Assembly: GCA_963810905.1 (NCBI GenBank)
Contig: CAWEPG010000011.1
Location: forward strand, 388,959-452,958
Source of the DNA: CAWBAT01 sp963810905
Lineage (GTDB): Bacteria > Acidobacteriota > Terriglobia > Versatilivoradales > Versatilivoraceae
Length of the DNA stretch: 64,000 nucleotides
Direction of reading: 5' to 3'
Shown: positions 55,609 to 64,000 of the stretch, piece by piece
Layout: each line of letters opens with the position of its first letter
Numbering within the stretch: position 1 is the first letter of the stretch
Translations under genes and position numbers: made by a program
The notes under the pieces: model-generated
Databases searched by the model: none
What the model saw: only the letters and a program-made list of their open reading frames with translations
Told to the model about the DNA's origin: nothing

Positions 55609-58600
55609 TCAGAAATTGAATTTCAAAGCGAACTGAATCACTCTCGGATCTCCTGCCGAGGTAATTGAGCCAAACCCCGGCGTACCTAAAACAACATTCG
55701 GAGCATTGAGTGGCGGTGTGTTGGTAAGGTTAAAAGTCTCGGCCCGAAATTCGACGTTCATCTGTTCCCGGACGTAGGTTCGCTTGATCAGCGCGAAATC
55801 GACGTTCTGATAGTTGGGGCCACGAACCGGATTTCGAGAGCTACTCCCCAAGGTGAACTGCGGCGCCACCAAAAATGCAGCGGTGTTAAAAAACTGTGCT
55901 GTACTGCGTTCATCACTGGGCAACTCCGGGTTGGCTACACGGTTCGGCCTTTGCGTCCCGAACCCGGCAAAAGCATTGAAATTCGTCGCCTGGGTGACGG
56001 CTAAGAGGCAATCCGGATTGGAAGGTGACCACTCCGGCCAGTTCCCAGCCACGCAAGAGCTTCCCCGAAAAACCTTCTGGGTCAAAGCGCAGGCCCGGCC
56101 CAAATGGCAGCTCATAGACATAACTGGCCACGAAGACATTGGGAATGTCCCCAGCCGGACAGGTCCCGTTCCAGCCTTCGATTAAAGCTATCCGCCACCG
56201 GGAAGTTGGCCACAGGTCCTGTCAAAATGCTCGCGTCGAAAACCGATGAAGCGTCATCGATCAGCTTCGAATAGGTATAGCTAATTAAGAAAGAGAAGCC
56301 CGAAGCGAAGCGCTTTTCAAGCTTGACCTGCAGGGCATTGTAATTGGTGTTACCGACATTATTCCGGTACAAGCTGACCGAAGTGAAACGAGGGAAAGGC
56401 TTCAAGAGTTGCCCTCGGGGGATTGTGGGGTCACCTATAGACGAAGAGCGGGGAATCTCTCCGAAATAGGGATTCGGCACCCGTTGGAGCAAGGCTGACC
56501 CCAGGCTGAGCTGGTCGGCGGTGAGCTGATTGATATTGGTGTCAGGGATACCAATATGAGTGATTTTGGATCCGGCATAGGCCACTTCAAATACGAAATT
56601 GCGGCTGAGTTCCTGCTGGATCGCCAGGTTCCATTGCTGGGCATAGCCGGAGCCCAGTCCAGAATCCACCGAAAAGACCCCCTGCCCCAGACCGGCATCC
56701 GGTGTGAGAGGGATGGGTGCCACGCTGGGTCCCTTAGCCAGGACAAATGCCGGGTTGATATTGTCTAGGTTCCGTTGGTTCACAGTCTGAAGAAACGGGA
56801 ACTGCGGTAGTGTGAAGGGCGTCGTGATCCCGGCTTGTTCCAGCCACACCAATCCATAGCCGGAACGAATAACGGTTTTTTCTCTAAGACGATAAGCAAT
56901 GCCAAACCGAGGGCCGAAGTCATGCAGTTGCAACTCTCGAGCACTACGGGAAACTCCATCTTTGCCAAGATAGTCCATTTGTTCGGTCTGTAAGTTAAAC
57001 ACGGCCCCTTGATCATCGACCTCTGTCGATGGAAAGTTCAGGGTGTATCTGATTCCGGCATTGATCGTCAGTCGTTGGGTGGCTTTCCAGTCATCCTGCA
57101 CAAAATATTCCTGAATGGCAGCCCTGGGACGAAGAACACTATTTTGCAGGTCAATCGAGAAGGTTTGCACTTGTCCTAAAAGAAAGCTTGCCAGAGAATT
57201 CCCGGTCCCGGTCACTCCCGGCAGATCGGTAAAAAGAGTGCTAAAGCGGAATTGGCCAGTTGGAGACGGGGGCTGGACCACATCCAGCCGTTCCCAACGA
57301 AAATCAAGGCCGAACTTGAGGAAGTGTCTGCCCCGCAAAATGGAGAAAACGTCAGTAAGTTGCGTCACATCGGTGCGAAAAACAGAGTCAGTATTGGGCG
57401 CAGGACCCTGTTGCTGAATGCCATCAATTAGAAAAGTGGGGAGTTCGTTCTGAAAGGCACTATTCGTAGGAATCCCCGGTAAATTTAGGCTTTCAGAGGG
57501 AGGACTGTTCAGCAAGAGCGCTCTACGATCGATGGATCGACGCGTGTAACCAAATCGGAGTTCATTGATGAATCGAGCATTAAAAGTATGCAGATAATTC
57601 GAAGCGATGGAGTAACTCGGGGTCTGGGTCAGAGCAATGGCGCCGCTGGTGATACTTCCGCTCCCATCTGGTAAAGGCGTGACAGGGTTCATGACATCGT
57701 TCGCATAAGAAAAGCGACCAAACATCTGATCGCGGTCACTGAAAAACGATGATCGACGCGAAAGTCAAGCTGGTCTTGATTGTCCCCTTCGTTGTCGATT
57801 CGTACGATAGTTGTTGGCGGTTCCTCCACTGGTGGGCAGTGGATAGCGTTGGAGGAGGGTCAGCGCCACTGGGTCAATCCGCGCTTGGGGGATTGTATTA
57901 TTGGCAAATGGATCGCGGACGAAGCCCCCACCGGGCTTTGGCGCCGTGGTCGCCGGGTCATAGATCTTGGGGACACTTCCTGCAATTTTTTCAGTAAAGA
58001 TTCCCTGACGCTGGAGCAGCGTTGGCACGGTGGAGATTCTCACCCGTCCAATGTCCTGGCGGGTTCCCTGATAGTCCCAAAAGAAGAAAGTCTTGTCCGC
58101 AATCGATTGGGCCACCAAACACAAATCCGAACTGATTGCGTCGAAAGCGCGGCTTGTCTGAGGATTGGTTGGCGTTGCGTGGGCAAAAGATTCCGCGCAT
58201 TCAGCGACTTCGTTTCTGAAGAACTCAAAAATCGAACCATGAAGTCCATTGGTGCCCGACTTGGTCGTCAGGTTAATCACTCCGCCATTAAAACGTCCGA
58301 ACTCCGCCGGCGGGCTGTTCGTAACGACTTTGAAATCCTGGATTGCGTCAATGATCGGGAAATACGCCACCTGCCCCGGTTCAGGCTGCAGGACCGAGAT
58401 ACCATCAAACAAATACTCGTTCACTCGTGGCCTGCCTCCGTTGATACGCGGGAAAGAGGACCCGGAGGCAAGGCCACACCGGGAACAAGGGCGACCAACG
58501 GAATGAAATTGCGGCCATTGAGAGGCAAGTCAACAATCTTGCGATTGCTGATGACCTGGCCCAGCGTACCGGACTCGGTTCGAAGAAGGGACGCGTTTTC

Positions 58601-58975
58601 GGTCACAGTGACGATTTCGCTTTCGCTTCCAAGCACCAGTTCCGCATCCACACGAATTAATTCTCCCGTTGCCAGCTGGATGCCCTCGCGCACAAAACGT
58701 TTGAACCCCTGGGCTTCAACAGTCAGGGTATACAACCCTGGCTTGAGGTAGCCAAAATCATATACGCCGGCTTGGTCTGTAGTCGCGGTATAGGACTGAT
58801 TGGTTTGCACCTCCGTTACAGTTACCTTAGCCGACGAAACAATGGCTGCGGAGGGATCTCGAACTTCGCCCGTCAAATCCGCCTGCCCTACTTGAGCATT
58901 TGCCACCGGGGTCATGAGGGTTAGATACGCCAAGCCAAGCAAATGCCAAAAGGTCTTTCTAAGTAATCGAAGCAT
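55609..58975 (-). pseudogene. Oar-like TonB receptor with carboxypeptidase-regulatory domain (many frameshifts)
   Basis: Over 1,000 residues if repaired. Order: signal peptide to about residue 28; carboxypeptidase-regulatory beta domain (GQADLTGEVRDPSAAIVSSAKVTVTE, TTDQAGVYDFGYLKPGLYTLTVEAQGF); plug (SNRKIVDLPLNGRNFIPLVALVPG, SPPAEFGRFNGGVINLTTKSGTNGLHG); barrel ending with FALKFNF. At least six frame changes are needed: near 58425, two or more between 58150 and 58230, near 57760, 56140 and 56010. The last 400 codons are mostly intact. The family is expanded in Acidobacteriota and is outer-membrane, perhaps for polymer uptake. The number of breaks, each in conserved sequence, suggests errors rather than decay. 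Confidence 0.8.
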
Positions 58976-59100
58976 CTAAAAGCCTCCCCTTCTTTCCGTT
59001 CTTGATAAATGGCGCCATCCCGATATGTAATGTTTAAAATAATTAGTAATTTTAAAAAGACAGTATGATAGCATAACTCTCATAGGGAGGAGCTTTTTCC

Positions 59101-60224
59101 ATGCGGGCAAAAAATAACCTGGCCAAAATTCGTCAGAAAAGCGGCCTCTCCGTAGTCGCTTTAGCCGCCCAGGTGGGAGTCAGAGACAGACAATCTACGC
59201 AATTGAAGCGGGGAGCTACATTCCCAATACCGTAGTTGCTTTAAAGCTAGCCAAAGCATTAGACGTTTCTGTCGAAGACCTCTTCTCAATTGAGGAAAAA
59301 CCTGGGGCCTTGCAAGCCCTACGAACGAGTCGACCTGCTCGTCTCAAGCCTCGGAGAGAGTCTCCAGCCCCGCCAACCTGTTCGCTCTGTGTCGTGTTGA
59401 CAAACACATGGTAGGTATTCCGTCCTCCCCCATTCCAATAGGGTTGCCGGGGGCGGACGGTATCGTGCTCAGCATGGACCGTTTGCGGAGGGCGACTGGT
59501 GCAGCCATTAAATCTCCGAGGCCAGCTCACCAAAGGACTAGTCATAGCGGGATGTGATCCGGGCATGTCAGTTCTGGCCCGCCAACTGAACCGTTATAGC
59601 GATTTCCAACTTATCGTGGCGGGGTGTTCCAGTTCCCAGGCTCTCCAATGGCTCAAGCAGAAAAGAATTCATGTTGCAGGAACTCACCTTCGCGATGAGG
59701 CCACGGGAGAATCCAACTTGCCAGCGGTGAAGAAGCTGTTTCCCCGTGGAGGTTATCGCGTGGTCACGTTCGCGAACTGGGAGGAAGGTTTGGTCGTCGC
59801 AAGAGGCAACCCGAAACGGATTCGCAATGTTGAACAGCTAGCGCGAAAGGACTTGACTTGGGTCAATCGTGAGCCTGGTGCAGGCAGCCGATTCCTGTTG
59901 GACTCATTTCTGCAAAAACACGGCATCGCAGCCGAAGCGGTGCACGGCTATGAACGAATTGCTTATGGACATATCCCCGCTGCCTGGCATGTCCACAGCG
60001 GGGAGGCGGACTGTTGCATCGCAGTGCGGGCAGCCGCACAGGTCTTTGGCTTAGGGTTTATCCCACTCCTGAGTGAGCGTTATGACCTGATTATTCCCGA
60101 GGCCTATCTCGATCTGCAGGCAGTTCAGATCATGCTGGATGTGCTGAACCGCTCGTCCTTGAAGCGAGAGCTGGAAGCACTCGGAGGTTACGATACCAGT
60201 CAAACGGGACGGATCTTGGTGTGA
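59101..60224 (+). pseudogene. XRE helix-turn-helix/PBP-like molybdate-type regulator (frameshifted)
   Basis: GGGAGG lies ten bases upstream of the ATG. The first part reads NLAKIRQKSGLSVVALAAQVGV, then after a lost base near 59182 RQTIYAIEAGSYIPNTVVAL, a complete XRE helix-turn-helix. A linker in another frame reads GIPSSPIPIGLPGADGIV. From 59499 comes a PBP_like (PF12727) ligand domain: GLVIAGCDPGMSVLARQL, NREPGAGSRFLLDSFLQKHGI and AIGVRAAAQ-type helices (CCIAVRAAAQVFGLGFIPL). Such XRE-PBP fusions sense molybdate or tungstate and regulate mod genes. At least three frame changes; modA follows within 62 bases. Confidence 0.7.
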
Positions 60225-60285
60225 TCCGGATGAGTCCCACACAAGAGAGTGTTCCCAAGAGTTCCTACTTAAGGATGTGTTTCGC

Positions 60286-61125
60286 ATGAACAGAAGAGAT
60301 TGCCTCAAATCGTTGATCCTAGGATTGGTGTATTCGATTCCCGATTTGGGAAATTCAGATTCGGATCGGATCCGCTGGAACCAACTCGACAAGATCTCAC
60401 CTCGCAGTCTCCAACGGAGATTTTTGTGGCTGCCGCCGCTCGACCTGAAGTTTGCCATGGAAGAGATGATCCAGGAGTTTCAGAAGGATCATCCCGAGAT
60501 CATCGTGAAGGTTACCTATGGTTCCTCGGGAAACTTTTATTCCCAGTTGTCAAACCAGGCTCCATTTGATCTATTCTTCTCCGCAGACATTGGGTATCCT
60601 CGAAAATTGAGTGAACAAGGCCTGATATTGCCTGGAACAGAGTTTCTATATGGAGTAGGACAGCTTGTGCTCTGGGTTCCCAAGTCGTCGCTCATTGATG
60701 TGGAGCACCTGAAGTTCGAGGCAGTTCGGCATGAGTCGGTGCATCACATTGCTCTAGCGAATCCAAAGCATGCACCTTATGGTAAGGCTGCGGAAGCGGC
60801 TCTGCGCTCTGCAGGTCTCTGGGAGGCCGTGCAATCCAAAATAGTTCTGGGAGAAAATGTGTCGCAGGCGTTTCAATTTATCCAGAGTGGAAATGCCGAA
60901 ATTGGTATAGTAGCCCTTTCGCTTGCTTTGGCGCCTGGAATAAAAGACCAAGGACGTTATTGGCAAATCCCACTCGACACTTATCCGCGCTTGGAGCAAG
61001 GGGGAGTCATTCTCAAATGGACAAAGGCCCCAGAGGCCGCTCAAAATCTGCGCCGATTTGTAACGGGATCAAAAGGCCGCTCGGTCTTAAAACGCTATGG
61101 CTTCTATTTGCCAGGAGAGAGATAA
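60286..61125 (+). CDS. modA: Molybdate ABC transporter substrate-binding protein
   Basis: About 279 residues from the ATG nine bases after AAGGA. The leader (NRRDCLKSLILGLVYSI) is short and weak. The mature part shows ModA motifs: FAMEEMIQEFQKDHPEIIVKVTYGSSGNFYSQL, FDLFFSADIGYPRKLSEQGL, and HIALANPKHAPYGKAAEAAL. One region reads oddly (QRRFLWLPPLDLKF) while a neighbouring frame reads TEIFVAAAA; a pair of compensating indels near 60380-60450 would give EIFVAAAADLKF. Captures molybdate or tungstate in the periplasm. Confidence 0.8.
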   Translation: MNRRDCLKSLILGLVYSIPDLGNSDSDRIRWNQLDKISPRSLQRRFLWLPPLDLKFAMEEMIQEFQKDHPEIIVKVTYGSSGNFYSQLSNQAPFDLFFSADIGYPRKLSEQGLILPGTEFLYGVGQLVLWVPKSSLIDVEHLKFEAVRHESVHHIALANPKHAPYGKAAEAALRSAGLWEAVQSKIVLGENVSQAFQFIQSGNAEIGIVALSLALAPGIKDQGRYWQIPLDTYPRLEQGGVILKWTKAPEAAQNLRRFVTGSKGRSVLKRYGFYLPGER

Positions 61126-61128
61126 GAA

Positions 61129-61803
61129 TTGGACTGGGCTGCTATCGGCTTAAGCTTGCGTTTGTCCTTTTGGACGACCTTCATCCTGCTGATTCTGGGA
61201 TTGCCCATTGCTCATTGGCTGACCTTTTCTCCCAGACGCTGGAAAGTGGTCATTGAAGCGATCGTGGCCTTGCCGATAGTATTGCCCCCCACGGTGCTGG
61301 GGTTTTATGTCCTCATGGCAATCGGGCCCAAAAGCCCTGTCGGGCGATTCTATCAGCAGTTGACCGGCCAGTTATTACCCTTCTCCTTTCGAGGCCTGCT
61401 CGTTGCCTCAGTTCTCTATAGCCTCCCCTTTGCGGTGCAACCTTTTGCTTCGGCCTTTAAGGTCGTTGATCGGCGTCTCATTGAAGCCTCATGGTGTTTG
61501 GGAATTTCCCGATTCAGAACCTTCTGGCAGGTGATCATTCCCTTATCCATCCCGGGAATTGTCGCGGGGATGGTGCTGAGCTTTGCACACACGCTGGGTG
61601 AGTTCGGAGTCGTGTTGATGGTTGGAGGCAACTTGCCAGGGATTACCCGGACGGTCTCGATTTCCATCTATGATGATGTTCAGGCATTGAATTACAGCCT
61701 GGCGGGTCAAACTTCCTTGCTGCTGCTTTGTTTTTCTTTTGTAGTTCTCGTCATCACCTATGGGTTGCAGCGCCGAGTGTCAACCGGATGGCCGACGACT
61801 TAA
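61129..61803 (+). CDS. modB: Molybdate ABC transporter permease
   Basis: 224 residues from a TTG, four bases after the modA stop. Five to six membrane helices and the EAA coupling loop (IEASWCLGISRFRTFWQVIIPLSIPGIVAGMVLSFA) and HTLGEFGVVLMVGGNLPG, the ModB signature. The 3' end overlaps modC by 16 bases. Inner membrane. Confidence 0.9.
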   Translation: MDWAAIGLSLRLSFWTTFILLILGLPIAHWLTFSPRRWKVVIEAIVALPIVLPPTVLGFYVLMAIGPKSPVGRFYQQLTGQLLPFSFRGLLVASVLYSLPFAVQPFASAFKVVDRRLIEASWCLGISRFRTFWQVIIPLSIPGIVAGMVLSFAHTLGEFGVVLMVGGNLPGITRTVSISIYDDVQALNYSLAGQTSLLLLCFSFVVLVITYGLQRRVSTGWPTT

Positions 61804-62898
61804 CCCTGAAAATTGAGAAGCGGTTCCCGAGCGGCGCGACGGTCGAAGCGGAGCTGGAACTCCCTCAAATTCCTCCATCAGTCACCGTTTTATTTGGCCC
61901 CTCCGGTTCGGGGAAGACAACACTTTTGCGTTGCCTGGCAGGTTTGGAGCAACCCGACCGGGGCTTCATCTTCCGCGGCAATGAAATCTGGTACGATGGC
62001 ACTCGCCGTATATCACTTTCTCCACAACAGCGGCATATTGGTTTTCTTTTCCAGGAATATGCCTTGTTTCCCCATAAGACGGTTCAAGGAAATCTCGAAT
62101 ATGGATTGAGCGATTGTAGCCGGGAACAACGAGCCGAACGGGTCGCTCAACTGATCAATCTTTTTCAGCTCAACGGGATTGAGGGTCGTTTTCCCCGGCA
62201 GCTCTCCGGAGGCCAGTTGCAAAAGGTCGCATTAGCTCGAACGCTTGCTCCCCAACCTCGTCTTCTGTTGCTCGATGAACCCCTTTCTGCGCTGGATGAT
62301 CCGACGCGGAGTCGTCTGCGGAGTGAGCTCCGGCGCCTGCTGATCCAGGTTGGAATTCCTACTTTGCTGGTGACGCATGACCGTCTGGAGGCGATTGCCT
62401 TGGGGGACCGTCTGGTGGTCATGGTAGACGGACGAATACAACAAACGGGACCGGTTCGAGAGGTTTTCAGTTTCCCCGTCAATCACGCGGTTGCTCAGTC
62501 GGTTGGAACCGAGACTCTGGTCCCGGGCGAAATCACCGAAGCAAGGAATGGATTGTTGACTGTGCAGGCAGGTCACGTCCAGATCACCAGTGTCGACCCA
62601 GGAGATCTCGGCGGAAGGGAGGTCTATCTCTGCATTCGTGCGGAAGACGTCATTGTGGAACGAGGACCCACGAGCCGAGACAGTGCCCGGAATCATCTGT
62701 CAGGGCACATCACTTCAATCATACTTCGAGGGGGTTTTGGTGAAAGTGATGCTTGATTGTGGTATTCCATTATGTGCCCTTGTGACCAGGCAGTCCTGTG
62801 AAGAATTGAATCTCAAGGATGGAGACAACGTAACAGCTATTGTCAAGGCTACAGCAATCCATCTTGTGCCGCGTACGCCAGCTCCCGGGAATGGATGA
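61788..62898 (+). CDS. modC: Molybdate ABC transporter ATPase with TOBE domain (frameshift near 62735)
   Basis: About 370 residues if repaired. GPSGSGKTTLLRCLAG (Walker A, residue 38), LSGGQLQKVALARTL, LLLLDEPLSALDD (Walker B) and LVTHDRLEAIALGDRLVVM. After residue 230 comes a TOBE (molybdate-binding) domain; in the given frame it stops at 62756, but in the next frame it continues VMLDCGIPLCALVTRQSCEELNLKDGDNV to 62898. One extra base in a run of five G (near 62731-62737) would explain the break. Drives import with ModAB. Confidence 0.85.
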
Positions 62899-64000
62899 TG
62901 ATCGATCTCTCAAGCTCACTTCAACAGCTTAGCATCGCGTTGGGATTAGGCCTACTGGTAGGTTTGCAGCGGGAACACGTAGCCTCCCGTCTGGCTGGAA
63001 TTCGAACCTTTCCATTGGTCACAATTCTCGGCACAGTTTGTGCGATGCTCGGTCAAAGCTTCGGTGGCTGGCCCGTGGCCATGGGCTTGGTCGCTCTGGC
63101 TGGCATTATCATTGTGGGGAATATCGCCGAGCTCAGGGAAGGATCTCCCGATCCGGGTTTAACTACAGAAGTGGCCATGTTGCTCATGTTTGCGGTCGGC
63201 GCCTACCTCGTCATGGGTCACAAAGAAGTGGCGATTGCCATCGGCGGAGGAGTCGCCGTCTTGCTGCAGGCCAAAGGGCAGATGCATGGAGTCGCTCGAA
63301 GATTAGGCGATGAGGATCTCAAGGCGATCATGCAGTTCGCGTTGTTGTCCCTGGTCATCTTACCGGTCCTGCCAAACAGGGCTTATGGTCCCTATGCGGT
63401 GCTCAATCCACATCATATTTGGCTTATGGTATGTCTCATCGTTGGGATCAGCTTGGGCGGTTACATTGTCTATAAATTTGTTGGGGAAAAAGCCGGCATT
63501 GTGCTGGGGGGAATCCTGGGCGGATTGATCTCCAGTACTGCCACAACGGTGAGTTATGCTCGACGCAGTACTGTAGCTCCCCAAAGCAGTCCCGGAGCAG
63601 CAATTGTCGTGATGATCGCCTCGACCATCGTATTTGTGCGTGTGCTGCTGATTATCGGTCTGTTGTCACCCGCATTTTTTCCGAGCGCGTTACCTCCAAT
63701 CCTGGTCATGCTGGCTCTCCTCGCTCTTCTGTCGCTGGGGATCTGGCTGTGGTCTCGCCAAGAGTTTAGCCCCATGCCCGTTCAGGATAACCCGTCTGAG
63801 CTCAAAAGCGCTTTGTGGTTTGGTCTGCTCTTTGTCATTGTTCTTTTTGCGGTAGCTGCTGCCAAAGAGCGTCTAAGCCAAGGTGGGCTTTATGTCGTGG
63901 CTGGCCTTTCGGGGCTGACCGACATGGATGCCATCTCTCTATCAACCACTCAGCTGGTCAATTCGGGAACACTCGGCCCCGCTAGCGGGTGGCGCATTAT
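62895..64000 (+). CDS. MgtC/SapB and DUF4010 membrane protein (partial, runs off the right edge)
   Basis: Open from ATGATG overlapping the modC end to the last base; over 368 residues. N-terminal MgtC/SapB helices (ALGLGLLVGLQREHVA, LAGIRTFPLVTILGTVCAMLG) then the DUF4010 half (GLISSTATTVSYARRS, VVAGLSGLTDMDAISLSTTQL). About ten membrane helices. MgtC proteins act in Mg or acid stress; the DUF4010 branch is uncharacterised. The overlap suggests cotranscription with mod genes. Confidence 0.85.
   Translation, partial: MMIDLSSSLQQLSIALGLGLLVGLQREHVASRLAGIRTFPLVTILGTVCAMLGQSFGGWPVAMGLVALAGIIIVGNIAELREGSPDPGLTTEVAMLLMFAVGAYLVMGHKEVAIAIGGGVAVLLQAKGQMHGVARRLGDEDLKAIMQFALLSLVILPVLPNRAYGPYAVLNPHHIWLMVCLIVGISLGGYIVYKFVGEKAGIVLGGILGGLISSTATTVSYARRSTVAPQSSPGAAIVVMIASTIVFVRVLLIIGLLSPAFFPSALPPILVMLALLALLSLGIWLWSRQEFSPMPVQDNPSELKSALWFGLLFVIVLFAVAAAKERLSQGGLYVVAGLSGLTDMDAISLSTTQLVNSGTLGPASGWRI

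Noticed and set aside
1..64000. CRISPR arrays, prophage, integrase or tRNA genes
   Set aside because: No repeat-spacer pattern, phage-like gene, tyrosine/serine recombinase or tRNA cloverleaf was recognised.

Overview
The window looks like a piece of an Acidobacteriota chromosome. The evidence is the gene mix: Oar-like carboxypeptidase-regulatory/TonB receptor, CRTAC1-type FG-GAP protein with a parvulin domain, paired PSD1 (DUF1549/DUF1553) and DUF1501 genes, a TIGR03067 protein, and a pilin-like protein of a type I associate with that phylum. Other phyla (Verrucomicrobiota, Planctomycetota) share part of this set, so the assignment is an inference. No rRNA, tRNA, CRISPR array, phage or IS element was recognised. 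Many genes carry apparent single-base frameshifts (1-2.1 kb, 7.7-10.9 kb, 17.5 kb, 33.6 kb, 50.6-52 kb, 55.6-62.8 kb). Several sit in homopolymers, which points to sequence or assembly errors rather than gene decay.

Layout. 1-7.1 kb: frameshifted FG-GAP gene running off the left edge, a UroD-family protein, a secreted protein of unknown function and a methyltransferase. 7.4-12.3 kb: iron-uptake locus with two Fur-box-like sites, a tiny Cys-rich peptide, a TonB siderophore receptor, a PiuC-type hydroxylase and a PepSY membrane protein. 12.4-16.7 kb: minus-strand group of ankyrin protein, AviRa-like 23S rRNA methyltransferase and a GH78-type glycosidase. 17-26 kb: small secreted proteins, the PSD1/DUF1501 pair split by a four-helix-bundle gene between inverted repeats, a secreted protein made of fifteen exact 11-residue LEA-like repeats, a monoheme cytochrome-like peptide and a pilin-like protein. 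26-34.5 kb: a ribose-type sugar ABC transporter, then a cyclase, an Ldh2-family dehydrogenase and a thiamine-diphosphate enzyme.

34.5-42.7 kb is the most striking region: a minus-strand cluster hdrC-hdrB-hdrA, CoA-binding protein, mvhD-mvhG-mvhA and a hydrogenase maturation protease. Together these make a complete candidate for a soluble heterodisulfide-reductase-like/[NiFe]-hydrogenase complex that could bifurcate electrons from H2 to ferredoxin and an unknown disulfide.

43-56 kb: galT, an ECF sigma/anti-sigma pair, an OsmC protein with a tiny membrane peptide behind it, a TPR protein, and a minus-strand stress/sulfur-flavoured run (aldehyde dehydrogenase, glutathione peroxidase, OsmC, acyl-CoA-dehydrogenase-like flavoprotein, leaderless PhnD-like binding protein, MetE-like methyltransferase). 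55.4-64 kb: an msrA remnant, a heavily frameshifted Oar-like receptor, then a plus-strand molybdate locus (XRE/PBP-like regulator, modA, modB, modC) and an MgtC/DUF4010 membrane protein cut by the right edge.
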